From Falciphora oryzae (taxonomy: Eukaryota; Ascomycota; Sordariomycetes; Magnaporthales; Magnaporthaceae), in contig JNVV01000015.1 of the NCBI GenBank assembly GCA_000733355.1, positions 416,663 through 480,662 on the forward strand: a DNA stretch of 64,000 bases, given 5' to 3'. The notes under the pieces are model-generated. The model was not told the origin of the DNA and searched no databases. It worked only from the letters and a program-made list of their open reading frames with translations. The stretch's first letter is position 1, and each line of letters opens with the position of its first letter. Both the position numbers and the translations under genes were made by a program. Below, one piece after another: positions 34,428-45,798 of this stretch.

Positions 34428-35587
34428 ATGGTGACATTATCCTGGGGGACGTAAGTTCCATCTGGAGAACCCCTTTGGACTCTGAGCCCCGCCAGTTCGC
34501 AGGCAGCAACCGGCTAACTGCGCGCATGTGTAACAGTATCAAGTCCTTCCTCATAGTCTTTGGGCCCTTCTTCCTGCCCAAGATATTAAGCCTCTACCGC
34601 CGCGTGCGCTACGCGCCCAACCAGCCCGGCGCCCAACCCATCCGGCCCCTGCCGCCCGCCGCCCTGCGCGCCCTCGTGCTGCTGGCAGCCGTGTCGATAG
34701 CCTTCCTCGCCAAGTCGCTCCCGCTGCCCGGCCTCTCGCCCGAGAACGTCTTCGTCCTCACAGACTCGCGCCTGCAGATCCCGACCGACGTGCTCTTCAA
34801 CCGCCTCGCCTCCCTGCGGCCCGACGGCGTCCTGACGGCCCGCGACGAGTCGCTGCGCGCGCGCTTCGTCAACCTCGAGTCCCGCCTGCTCTACCTCACC
34901 TTTGGTCCCGCCGCGCTCGCCGACTGCACCTTTTGCAACTCGGACGAGCCGAACTCCTACCTCTGCTACGCCCTCATCGACGTCCTGGCCCCGCACCTCC
35001 TCAACGTCGCGCTCCTCGCCCTCGCGACGTCCCGCAACCTCTCGGGCGGCGAGGGCCGCCCCTGGCGCGGCAAGGCCGTCCTCGCGTCCGCCGTCCTGGC
35101 CGCCGTCGATGTCTACGCCCTGACCTCGCACGACCACCAGGCCAACGCGCGCGCGCTGCGCCTCGCCGACCTGGACATGTTCCACTGGCGCGCCCGGGCC
35201 TATCGCTACGCTTCCCTCGCGCTGCTGGACGCCGGCATCGCGGCCGTGATGTTCCTGTCGGCGACGCGGCGGGCCTTTGCGTCGCCGCGGCCTCTGGCGG
35301 AGCGCGTCGATGCCGTGAACAGGAGCCTCGCGGCGGGGGCGCGGAGCAGGCTGGGCGCGGCGGCCATCGTCAAAAACACGGCGAGCAGGGACGCGGAGCT
35401 GATGAGGAGGTCGCAGGCGTACTGGGCGCACGAGATCGGCGTCATGGGCGAGGCGCTGGAGGATAGGGAGGTGGTGGAGGGCATCAGGGACGCGCTTGAG
35501 AACAGGGTTGATATGAAGGCTATCTCGGCTGATGCGGAGAAGTACGCAATGGCTATGTTGCAGTCTTCGGGCGGAGATGAGGAGTAG
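34428..35587 (+). CDS. Conserved fungal multi-pass membrane protein, function unknown
   Basis: The start is in a tiny first exon (34428-34450, MVTLSWG plus two bases) joined across an intron with GTAAGT, CTAAC and ACAG signals to 34537-35587. This gives 357 residues beginning MVTLSWGTIKSFLIVFGPFF. Reading straight through the intron instead would give a longer but unconvincing N-terminus. The protein has about five hydrophobic helices: IKSFLIVFGPFFLPKILSLY, then ALRALVLLAAVSIAFLAKSL, and others near residues 180, 215 and 265. A CTFC pair lies between helices 2 and 3. The C-terminal 90 residues are soluble and charged. The sequence resembles a fungal membrane protein family without a name known to me, so I give no function. 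Confidence 0.8.
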
Positions 35588-36696
35588 GGGGCAGTACTGG
35601 TTATATTCGCATTTTACTTCACTTGCGTCATCGGAGAGCAACTTATGACCTCATCGTCTCCGTAACGGCGGCATGTCAGTACATCACCATGACATTTGAG
35701 AACAAGGTACGGATCTCATGATACTGGCGCGTATGCTGCCATCTAGGACCGGAGCTTACCCCTGACCCTGAGCGGCCTAGTGAGCCGCTTGATGAGATGA
35801 CTACCTGACGATGTCTTGATCGCGCTCAAGGTCATGTAGCCGCAGGGCAGCAATGGATCTAGATTCGGGCATCGTAACCCGCAAGGATCAGATCCTGAAA
35901 ATGCCTGCGAAGATCCCTTTGTTGTTTGCAGTAGAGGCGGTTCCGGTGCAAGAGTTTTGGGTCCCCATAAGCAGCTCTAGTAGAACCTGAATGAGAAAGG
36001 AAATGAAAGTGTAAACTCGAGGGGTCCGGCCATGTCTTGTTCTTGGGAGAACGATAGCCATGCCATGCAGAGGTCAGGAAATAACAGACTGAACGGGCCG
36101 CCAGCCCTGCCACTCGCCTGCGATGGGTGTTGGAGGGGCCTAGGGGTCGGCAGAGGTCTCTCCTAAACAAGAAACTATCGGCGAGCCTCCGCCTCAAGCA
36201 CATATGTGTGCACGGGAGCTTGGCGACAACGCAGTTGGATCACGACATTCTGGGCCTCGACACGCTCAACATCGCGGATGCCCCATGTGATACAGAGAAC
36301 GCCCGTTCTTGGGGTGGCTGTGTAGTGCTTTCGCAAATATCAGGGCGGCACGTGGGCGGTCTTGAAGCCGCTGGCTCTGAATGGCTGCTGGTCACGATTT
36401 GCTATTGGCTGCTGGCTCAACTATTGTGGCTGTGAATACTGTATGCGGGGAGGGAGCTGAAGCTGCATGGAAGCGGCCGCCGATATGTGCTGGCCGCAGG
36501 CGCAGGTCCTGGGCAAGCATTGCCTAATACCTAAAGCCTTACCAAATCACCCTTCACCGAGCCGGACCCTTCCGAACCCCATGAGAATCCAAGCGATAAA
36601 CCGAACAAGGCCACTCCAGCTCCTCATCCGCTTGACGCTGCTTATTAGACAATCTTTGAAGCTGGCCGGTAGCGCTTGGGCTCAGAAGAGCGGAAT
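35588..36696. other. Intergenic region
   Basis: About 1.1 kb between the membrane protein gene and the ubiquitin-like-domain gene. Open frames are short and without family motifs. Confidence 0.45.
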
Positions 36697-37988
36697 ATGT
36701 CTGCAGCCCTGACTTTTGGTAGCGTCGGCGATATCTTGGCAATCTACCAGATCGCTATAGAGCTGGGAAACGCCCTGGGGGACAGCGCCAAAGGGGCAGC
36801 CGCCGAGTACCGCGAGCTCCGTGAGACACTCGACAACTTCTCCAGAGTTCTGTTGCACGTTTGTGGCCGCGACGACTACTTACTCCCTGTGATAATTTCC
36901 ACATGGTTGCTGATCGTACTTGATCTAGGTCATCGCGACGTACGAACGACGCGGGGGAGTCTCGAATAGCCTGCTATCCCTTGAACGTGACATCGAAGTG
37001 GCCGTTCGCGAGTGCGGTAGTTTGATACAGGCCGCTCTTGATAAACATGTCGGCCGATACAGCGAGTGCCTGGGCCAAGGAGGGTCGGGCAGCAAACTCA
37101 AAGACACGTACAAAAAGCTCGAGTTCACGTTCCGGGAAAAAGGGGACTTGACTATTTTGAGGAGGAAACTATCCGAGACGATAGTTAGAATCTCGCTGCT
37201 GTCTGTCCTCGCTGCGAGGCAGCTGGCCGGGGTGGAGGCGGCGGCGATACTCGACGGTATTGACCAAGCTCAGAAATCGATATCCTCCCAGCAAGACCGG
37301 ACTCACGAGCGGATTGAGAGTCTCGTGCTGGCCGGCGCAAACGCGGCGGCGACACTGGAACGCATCGACCGCACTCAACGAGAGATATCTATCCGCCAAA
37401 ACCAGGCCCACGAGCGGATCGAAGGCCTCGTGATGTCCTCCCAAGGGGCCGCATGCGCAGCGCTTGGGGTCATCACGCTGCTCCTGGAGCAGCTGACCCA
37501 GGGAATGATCAACCTCCCGGCCTTGTTGTTTGGGTGGATAACATTGAATAGCGTGAGGCTCGACCCGACGAGGAGCCTCCCGGTGCATATAGAGGATGCC
37601 ATGGGGAATCTAGTCGACCTTCAGCTCGACTGGCTGCATCAATGGCAGGTAAGCAGGAGCCCTTAAAAGTTGCGTACTGGTTGTGTGATTGTGTACTAAC
37701 CCGCCATTGACATGACAGGATTTTGACTACATGCTATGCAGGCGGTTTGAAGAGCTAGGTCAGACAGGCACTGAGAAAATCCGGAAACAGCAGTATGCGC
37801 TGGAGGACGACTGCTCCGGTAAAGATCTATGTCGGTCACGGCCGCTGAAAGCATGGTTCCGTCGGGGTATGAAGGTCAACATGAGCATGATATTCCGAGC
37901 CACAGAGCAAGACCTCACTAGAAGCTGGTTCCCCGATGTCACACGACGGTCGTCGCGGGAGAAGGGAGAACTGTACAGTGGTGAGTAG
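36697..37988 (+). CDS. Ubiquitin-like (ULD_2-type) domain protein with NLR-like N-terminal helical domain
   Basis: Exons 36697-36858, 36929-37648 and 37719 onward. The N-terminus (LTFGSVGDILAIYQIAIELG, then AAAEYRELRETLDNFSRVLL) is the helical leader seen in many fungal STAND and ubiquitin-like-domain proteins. Residues about 150-215 contain two near-identical coiled repeats with cores GIDQAQKSISSQQDRTHERI and RIDRTQREISIRQNQAHERI. From about residue 265, the block LPVHIEDAMGNLVDLQLDWL and, after the splice, DFDYMLCRRFEELG to RRGMKVNMSMIF form the ubiquitin-like fold. If the last intron is retained, the frame stops at 37988. If a donor at 37985 is used, the frame continues into the PHD-finger exon downstream. 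Role unknown; family members are often near incompatibility genes. Confidence 0.72.
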
Positions 37989-38048
37989 GGAGTGTCTTTT
38001 TTTTTTTTTCTCATAGCGTACGTATCGCACTTCTGACGCCCGACATAG

Positions 38049-39134
38049 CAAGACCGATCACTGCGGGATGTGGTTCAGGGTCTCAGAAAGACAGAGGCGG
38101 ATAGTCGAATACCATTCCGAGGAGAATGAGGAAGGCGCACAAAGCGCCCAAAACACCCGACGCGATCTCAATGGTCGAACAATAGGAGGCGAACAAATCA
38201 GACAAAATGGCAGCCGCACGGGAAAAGCCCCGGAGCGTCGTGCAGTCGACAACTGCGGGCCAGCAGACTTTAAACGCGTCCGTCTGTTAAAAGAAGTCGA
38301 TGAGGAGGGAAACTGGATCGATCCAGATCAGCCGAGGTGGTGTTTTTGCAACAGGTTCAGCTTTGGCGTCATGGTGGAATGTGGGAATAAGGAGGTGTGT
38401 ACATCTTTGTTGCACATCTTTGCGACAGCCATGCAATCCATGCATCGTGTTCTTTCCGCGGCGCTCTGCAACAGAGTCTGTCCGCTGACCGTTCTACCGC
38501 AGAGCTGCAAGTATAAACGGTTCCATGCCGATTGTTTGGGGCTAAGGCAGGATGCAAGAGCAATTGGTGGTGCAACTTGGTATTGCACAACCTGCCGAAT
38601 CCTGCAACTGAAAACAAACGCGGGGAGAGCTGTCAAGTCCGAGGCGACCTCGCCGCTGCTGACGCCCGGCTTCTCGCAGCTCAACGGCCAGCTGACGCCC
38701 CTCGACCTCTCGAGCATCGAGTACCCGCGTTACGTTCACGGTGCCGGCAGCGCCGGTTTCGACCTGTTCGGGACGGGCGGCCTCGCCGACCACGAGGGCC
38801 CCATGTTTAGCGCCGGCCTAAGCGCCCCTCACGTCGACTGGAGCCACTACGACGGCCTGGACTTTGGCCGGTCCGGCGGCGACGCTTTTGCCTCATCAGC
38901 TGCGGCCGCGGCGCCCACAGGTGCGCCGGCGCCGGCGGCTTCGACTTCAACGGGTCCGAGCAGGCGCCCACCATGACGACGGCCACGTCAGGCGACGTGT
39001 CCGAGGTCGAGGACTTCATGGGCCCCGGCGGCGCCGACGACTTTGACGTGAGCGGCGCGTTCGGTGCCGCGTACAGCGGCCTCACCTCTGGGAGCGGCAG
39101 GCCGCTGTCCGGCACTGGGCTCCGTGCGTATTGA
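38049..39134 (+). CDS. PHD-finger protein (possibly the C-terminal half of the preceding gene)
   Basis: An intron at 38395-38502 (GTGTGT to CGCAG, length divisible by three) must be removed to give a canonical PHD finger: WCFCNRFSFGVMVECGNKES, then CKYKRFHADCLGL, then WYCTTC. All eight zinc ligands (Cys4-His-Cys3) are present. PHD fingers usually read the histone H3 tail, so a chromatin role is inferred. The tail after the finger is Gly/Ser/Asp-rich and changes frame near 38871-38920. Removing a 50-base GT-AG segment there continues to a stop at 39134 (ending SGTGLRAY); otherwise the frame stops at 38976. The start is unclear. An ATG at 38068 is in frame, but the same frame is open from a splice acceptor at 38048 and could join the upstream gene into one 691-residue protein. 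Confidence 0.7.
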
Positions 39135-39642
39135 GGTCCAAGCGAAGCCAAGTCGCGGGAAGGAGAGCAAAACGGTTATCAAAATTGGAGGCTTCAGAAT
39201 AGTGGCGGCGGGACTGGAAAGTTCCTGGGTGGGCTCGACACCATCAAAGAACGTCGGGTATCGACACCACGCTCCTCGGAGCTCATAAGGATTCGTGTTT
39301 GTAGCTCATGGCTGATTGATTAGTAGCATACATATTTGCAGAAAAGCGCAAACTGATTCAATGTGAAGAGACTTGTTTTTCATACCGTCCAGTCTGGTGT
39401 GCCTCTTGGTACCATTTACGCGATAAGGGGCTGCCTCAAAGGTTCCTCGAAAGGCGGGGAGTCGCAAGGTGCGCCTTCACCGCCTAAAAAGTCGTGGGCT
39501 GGGACCCCGACGGCAGAATTCAGATTTTTTTTCCCGCTTGGGGGTCAAGTCCGGCGCAATTCGGAGTAGCTCTCCTGCAATTGACATTCAGACCAGGGCC
39601 AAATCTCCTCTCACCAACTTTCCGCTTTGATCCCGTTAAATC
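39135..39642. other. Intergenic region upstream of NOP15
   Basis: PHD gene 3' UTR and NOP15 promoter; nothing else recognised. Confidence 0.4.
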
Positions 39643-41033
39643 ATGGCTGCAGAGGTGTCCAAGAAGAAGGGCAGAGGTATGCTGAATCCATGTCTGCTTT
39701 CTGGGATTGGAACCTTTGCGCGCGTCGCATTTCACGGCTAACAATTTTCCGGCGCAGCTCTCCGAGCGAAGCCCAAGGCGGACGAGGATATCGCAACCAA
39801 GGTCAAGGCTGTCGCGTCGCCTCAACCCACCAAGAGGAAAGGTAGGAAACCCCTCCACACTCCCCACTGACGATAAGTCTCTTGCTTACCCGCTTCCTGA
39901 ACAACAACAGCCGCCGAGGATGCCTCCCCAGTAGCGTCCAAGAAGGCAAAGTCCGCCAAGGCGGCGCCAGCAGAGAAGAAGGTCAAGGAGAAGGAGGTCG
40001 CCCCGGCTGTTGACGAGGAGGACGCATCTTCCAAGAAGAAGACGAAGAAATCTTCCAAGAAGGCGCAAAAAGAGGAGGAGCCTGTGGAGGAGCCCGCTGC
40101 TGCTGACGCCGACGAGGATGCGGACGAGGACGATGAGGAGGAGGAGCAGACGCTTGTGCAGACGCTGGGATTCAGCGACGACGACGATGACGGCCAGGAG
40201 GAGTCGACATTCAAGGAGGGCGGTGACGTCGGCGTCATACCCAAGGTGTCCAACAAGGCCAGGAAGAGCATCGAGGCTTCGGCGGGCGACGGGCCAAGGG
40301 TCATATACATCGGCCACATCCCCTACGGTTTCTTCGAGCACGAGATCAGACAGGTTTGTTTATTCCTGCCTCCCCCTTCGCTTACGACTGGGCTTTACCT
40401 GACAGAACCCGGACTGCTATGCAGTACCTTACCCAGTTTGGCACGATAACCAACCTCCGCATGTCGCGCAATAAGAAGACGGGCGCCAGCAAGGGCTACG
40501 CCTTTGTCGAGTTCGCCGACGCCAGCACGGCAGCCATCGTGGCCAAGACCATGGACGCGTACCTCCTCTTCGGCCGCATCCTCAAGGTTAAGCTGGTGCC
40601 CAAGGAGAGCCAGCACGAGAACCTGTTTAAGGGTGCCAACCGGCGCTTCAAAAAGGTTCCCTGGACCAAAATGGCCGGTAAGGAGCTAGAGAAGCCCAAG
40701 GGCGAGGCGACGTGGGAGAACAGGGTCAACCGTGAGTCTAGGAGACGCTCGGGCAGGCTCGAGAAGCTCAAGGCCTCGATGGGGTACGAGTTTGAGGCGC
40801 CCGCGCTCAAGTCGGCGTCGGCGGCCGTCGCGGATGCGAAGAAGGCGCCGGCACTGGATGGAAAGGAGGAGCCCAAGGCCATCGAGGTGCCGCCGACTGT
40901 GGAGGAGTCCCCCGCGACTGCCGAGCCCGAGCCGGAGGCGGAGGCTGAGAAGACCAACGGTGCTTCCACGAAGAAGGCCAAGGCGCCGGCCAAGGGAAAG
41001 AAGGGAGCCAAAGGCAAGAAGGTCAAGTCATGA
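39643..41033 (+). CDS. NOP15: Nucleolar ribosome-biogenesis protein Nop15 (RRM)
   Basis: Exons 39643-39676, 39758-39841, 39911-40353 and 40425-41033 encode 389 residues. An N-terminal Lys/Ala-rich tail and a long Asp/Glu run (about residues 105-140) precede one RRM. RNP2 is VIYIGHIPYG (about 170-179) and RNP1 is KGYAFVEF (about 210-217). The splice at 40353/40425 falls inside the RRM and joins GFFEHEIRQ to YLTQFGTITNLRMSRNKKTG. The block following the RRM (KESQHENLFKGANRRFKKVP) is a Nop15/NIFK hallmark. Yeast Nop15 binds pre-rRNA near ITS2 and is needed for 60S subunit formation. The C-terminus is another Ala/Lys-rich tail (KKAKAPAKGKKGAKGKKVKS). The two low-complexity tails and three short introns make the start easy to mispredict. 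Confidence 0.93.
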
Positions 41034-42432
41034 TGGTAGCGGCGGAGTGCGTGTGACCCGGGTTTCAATCGAGAGTCACCGGTCTTGTGGTCGATCATAT
41101 TATGACGCATGAAAGCAGTCTTCTAGGTAGAACAACATTAGGGCACGGCATGTATGTAAAAGCGTTGTGGTTTTCTTGCACGCGCAGCGAAGCGTGGAGT
41201 GGTGTGTGCACATAGCGAATCTGACACGCCAAAAACGAGCCTCTAAGAGACTCGGGCAAAAAGAGCCAGGATTATTAAAGTGCGAGACGATTTCGTCTAC
41301 TTCAGGCCTGTTGCGAATAGAGCCACTGGGATTCGGGCAAGAAATACATCTGCCGACGGCCTATTCTAGACGGGATGTCTTGTGAGCTTGAAGGGTAAAA
41401 AATATGTGAGGAGAGAAAGGAAGAAAAAGACGTCGAAGCGAAAGGCCCGCCCGAAGCCGCGATCAAACCCCAGGCTGCGCGGTGAGTGGGTCTAGTCACC
41501 TGACTTGACTGGGCCAATTCAGCCTCAGCTTGACTGTTGCCCCGCCCTGAACTATCATGGCTGAGGAACACCATGACGGAAGCTGTGGCTGCGACACTCC
41601 TATGCGGAATACGAGGTCTTTTGCAGGGCGTTCTCGGCGTGGAAGATGGCGTGTTTTTCGGGTAAAGGGAGACTTTGGAATACGAGCTAGACTGCGTATT
41701 CATTGATAGTATTCCTAGTATTGATTCAATGGTTCATCATCTCGCGCCGAGCTGGGTGGGGGCTTGGTTTGGCGACTGAGACCCAAATCCCCGGGTTGGG
41801 TCTCGAAACGATTGTTTGGCGAGGCTTCCTTGGTGGTTATCCGGCTGGGGTAGCGATGATATAAATGGCTTCATTCTCGGGCAAGTCAACCGGTAGACAA
41901 TAATTGCACCCATAGCGTTCGTGTCCTCGGCGTCTACAAAGGTCCAGGAAAGGCCCTTCGCCAATGCGCAGCTGACCACTTCCAAAACTTCATTCCAGCC
42001 TTGGGATTTAAGCCTGGGGGCGCATTTTGATGTGTTTCTGAGGGTTTTGATGTGTCAAACTGTACCTAATCAACCTGCTACTCGACAGCGCATTTCAATT
42101 ATCAGCCCCCGCCAAAGGGCAAAAATAGCTGTGCCGCTTACGTGTGGAAGCAACTCAGGCTAGGTCTTGGGCTTGTTTCAACACAGCACAGACTGCATCC
42201 AAGTCTCAGCGGCCCTGCGCTTCCGCCAACTGCCCTTGCTGCGAGCCTGGCCCACCAAACGCGGGCTAAACCCGCGAGCGACTGCACCAGGGATACGTAG
42301 ACGACATCCGTTCTCCGCGCTCGCTGTCTCTTGCGCTCTTCCCATCTGCCGCCTCTGCCCTCCTAGGATAGGAGTCTGCAGCCGACGTGCCACAACCAAT
42401 GCCAATGCCGCTCGTTCCATCATCCATTGACC
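41034..42432. other. Intergenic region between NOP15 and RUD3
   Basis: About 1.4 kb, with no coding frame of recognisable family on either strand. Includes the NOP15 3' UTR and the RUD3 promoter. Confidence 0.45.
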
Positions 42433-44590
42433 ATGTCTTCCTCCGCCGCTACCAACGATCCGACCCAGCAATCCGCAGCCTCTCAAGGTCCGTCGCTCCG
42501 CTCTCCTCGTTCCTCTTTTGTGTCGCTAGAAAGGAAGTGGTCGAGTCGCGTCTAGGACGGCGACATGGCCCACTGCCGGAGCCATTGTCCAGTAGCTGTT
42601 GAGCTTGCAGTACTGCTGCCCGTCTGTCCTGCAGCCAGGGGCGCGGTGGACTCGACCACAGCCGACACGTGGCAGACCCCTGGGGACCTGACTGACTGAC
42701 CCTGCCGGAGCACACCCTACAGCCTCCAAAAAGAAAGGCAACAAAAAGAAGAAGGCCGGCAAGCCGCGGCCAGTGGATCCCAGCCAACAAGATGACCGGC
42801 GCGTTAATGAGGACCTCTCCGACGACGACTCCCCGGCAGTGGTAATGAAGCCCCTCCCTCAGGCCTGCCTCGCCTCGCCCCACCGCAGCTGAGTTAGCTG
42901 AGTTGTCTTCTAACCATAAGTGGCCTGTCTTGCTCCGCAGAAATCGCCAGCTCCAGCCCCAGACGAGGACGCCGATGAACCGTCGTCACAACCAGAGGCC
43001 CCAGCAAAGCGAGACGGGGGCGCGAACGGCCACGCGCAGGCGGGGGGTTCCGCCAACGGCCACAAGAAGCCACACGCACCACCACAACCAGCAAATACCA
43101 AGGCGCAGCCGCCACAACCACCAACACCGACTACAGCAGGCGGCGGCGGCGGCGGCGATACGGGCGCCAAGTTCGACGCCATGACACAGGAGCGGGATGC
43201 CCTCCGGGCCGAGGTGGAGCAGCTGCGGCAGGAGCTCGAGACGATCCGGGAGTCGCACTCCACCGAGACGGCACAGCTGCGGTCCGAGCTCGAGGAGTCG
43301 GAAGCGGCGCGGGACCGGGCCGAGGACCAGTACCAGAACCTGCTGGGCCGCGTCGAGAAGATTAAGACCACGCTGGGCGACCGCCTTAAACGCGACAAGG
43401 AGGAACTGGCCGAGGCCAAGGACCGGGTGGATGAGCTCGAGTCGCAGTCGGTGGCCCTTACTCGGCGGGCCGAGGAGTCCGAGGCCGAGGCGGAGCGCCT
43501 GCGCGAGGAGGTGCAGGACCAAGGGCGCGAGCTGGCGTCGCTGCGCAGCCGCAGCAACCTGTCGCAGCAGAACTGGCTGAAGGAGAAGGACGACATGGCG
43601 CGGCAGCTGGCCAGCTACAAGGCCGAGCTGGACCGGACCAGCAGCGCCATGGGCGAGTGGGAGGTCATCGCCATGGAGCAGAAGTCGGTGCGCGACAGCC
43701 TGGGCGACAAGGCGGCCGAACTCGAGGCCGAGTGCGACAGCCTGCGCGAGGAGCGCGACCGCGCCACCGAGGAGCGCGACTCCCAGGCCCGCGTCATCGA
43801 CCAGCTGCAGCGCGCCCTCGCAGAGCTGCAGGAGGCCCGCCGCCGCGAGCTGCGCGAGGTCGTCGAGGCGTCTGAGAGCCAGCTCGAGGACGCCAAGAAG
43901 GCGGCGCGCGAGGCCGAGACTAATGCTGCCGCCGCCGTCGCCGAGCGCGCGCGCCTGGCGGGCGAGCTTGAGCGGACCGCGCCGTTCGAGAAGGAGGTCA
44001 AGGAGAAGAACCTACTTATAGGGAAGCTGCGCCACGAAGCCATTGTGCTCAACGACCACCTGACCAAGGCGCTTAAGTACATTAAGAAGAACAAGCCAGA
44101 AGAGAATGTCGACAGGTTGGTACCTCCTTCCCTGCTGTCTAATATCTAGCCCCGCCGTTGACTGACATGAACCAACCACCACCATAGGCAAGTCGTCACA
44201 AATCTGTTCCTACAGTTCCTGTCCCTCGACCGGTCAGACCCCAAGAAGTTCCAGGTCCTTCAGGTCATCGCGGGCATGCTCAACTGGACGGAGGAGCAGA
44301 AGGAGCAGGCGGGCTTGGCACGGCCGGGCACATCTAGTAGCAGCCTGCGGCTCCCGGCCTCGCCCTTCCACCGGACCCCGAGCACCCCCTCGCTCAACAC
44401 CGAGTTCTTCGCCGAGTCGTCGGGGCAAAACTCCAAGGAGAGCCTGGCCGACCTCTGGGCCGGCTTCCTTGAGCGTAGCGTTGAGGAGGCGGCCGTCTCG
44501 GGCGCCATCGCAGGCATCTCTTCTCGGAAGGGCAGCGTGTCGAGCAACGCTACGGGGACGACGAGGCCCGATACGAGGGGGGGAGCATGA
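42433..44590 (+). CDS. RUD3: Golgi matrix coiled-coil protein Rud3 (golgin, GRAB domain)
   Basis: Exons 42433-42487, 42723-42841, 42941-44115 and 44188-44590 encode 583 residues. A basic start (SKKKGNKKKKAGKPRPVDPS) and a Pro/Ala/Gly-rich linker precede a heptad coiled coil from about residue 105 to 400 (AMTQERDALRAEVEQLRQEL onward). Next comes the GRAB block, KNLLIGKLRHEAIVLNDHLT with KALKYIKKNKPEENVDRQVV. It binds Arf1-GTP and places the protein at the cis-Golgi. LFLQFLSLDRSDPKKFQVLQ then matches the conserved C-terminal GRIP-related segment. Rud3 tethers vesicles between ER and Golgi. The long coiled-coil exon makes several spurious open frames on the opposite strand. The first exon is 55 bases and the first intron 235. 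Confidence 0.92.
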
Positions 44591-45798
44591 AGATGATTAT
44601 GAGAATAGAGGTTGGGGTTCTTGTGGTTCGAACATCCTATGGGATAGATGGGTGTTGATTTATGATGGATGATGGCCAACCAAGCGTGGTTCCCGCCCAC
44701 TGTTTTTCCCTTCCTTTTTGGGCGTTTGCCCGGTGTGGGTGTTTCTTTTATTGTTTTTCTTTTGATGAGATGGACGCAGACCGGAGGCCATGATTAGAGA
44801 AAACAAACCAAGGGAAAGCGAAATCGTGTTCCACGTGTCCTCGAAAGATCTAGACTTGCCTGTCCCGTTCTTTTGCTTTCCTCTTTTTTCTTATTTCTTG
44901 TACTTGCATATCTAGGTATATCATCCGGAGGGACTTTTTTTTCTGCTTGGGCTTGGTTGTCATTAGGCGTGATTTTCTCCAAATACAGCAGAGCATGTCG
45001 ACGTTATCTTGGAGTTCCTCGTTTATATACTATACAACGCAGTCTATCCTTGGGAGCTATTGCTGAGAAAATTGTAGACTGGTGTTATATTTCCCCAGCG
45101 ACGGCACCTTGGACCACCTGTCTGTGGCAGCTATCATGGAGACTTGGTTTGGCAGCGAGTCCGATAGCGACTATACCAGTTATTGGCGAGATTGAGTATG
45201 TCTTGGCGCCTTTTGCCGTCCGTCTACATCGCTCCGCCTGTCATCTTGCTCTGCCATCTCTCCCCCTCTCACTCGTTATCCTTTGCTTCTTCGATCCTTC
45301 ACTGGCCCCGCTTCTTCTTGCTTCGCGTCCTACGCCGCCGCCCCTGCTGCGCGCCGCTCATCTTCATCGCGAACTCTCGGGGGGTTGGGCATGTGGCGCT
45401 GGCACGGTGCCTGTGCCTCGCCCTCCACTTGTTACCTAGTGCGGACTCCTTCGTTCTTGCAGGCTTCAACGGAACTAATGGGCAAAAGGGGCGGCGGCGT
45501 CAATTTGGCTCGAGGCAGTAAAGGCTAAGCGTTATGAATAAGAATACATGTTATATACTTAAAAGTGTCGAGGTAAAGGGTATGGAAGCAATGAAATTTC
45601 TTGACCATCTAATACAAGCCCGTCCCTCTTCCTTCGCTTTTTTTTTTTTTTTTTTTTTTTTTTTTGGCGCAGCCACATAATCGGGCCTGTTTGGAGTTTG
45701 GGTCTTTGGCAGAGAGGTCAGTGGTCGGGACCCTGGCAGGGAGGATAGGCATTGAGTGAGATTTGCTCCCGAGAATGGAACATAACTTACACCCAAGG
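44591..45798. other. Convergent intergenic region with a long T-run
   Basis: Between the stops of RUD3 (+) and the DUF7580-phosphorylase gene (-). A run of 28 T lies at 45638-45665. Open frames here lack family resemblance. Confidence 0.45.

Noticed and set aside
34586..35641. 351-codon minus-strand frame opposite the membrane protein
   Set aside because: Shadow of GC-rich coding DNA; the plus strand has matching splice signals and hydrophobic helices.
42910..43596. 228-codon Ser/Arg-rich minus-strand frame inside RUD3
   Set aside because: Antisense image of coiled-coil codons; RUD3 is well supported on the plus strand.
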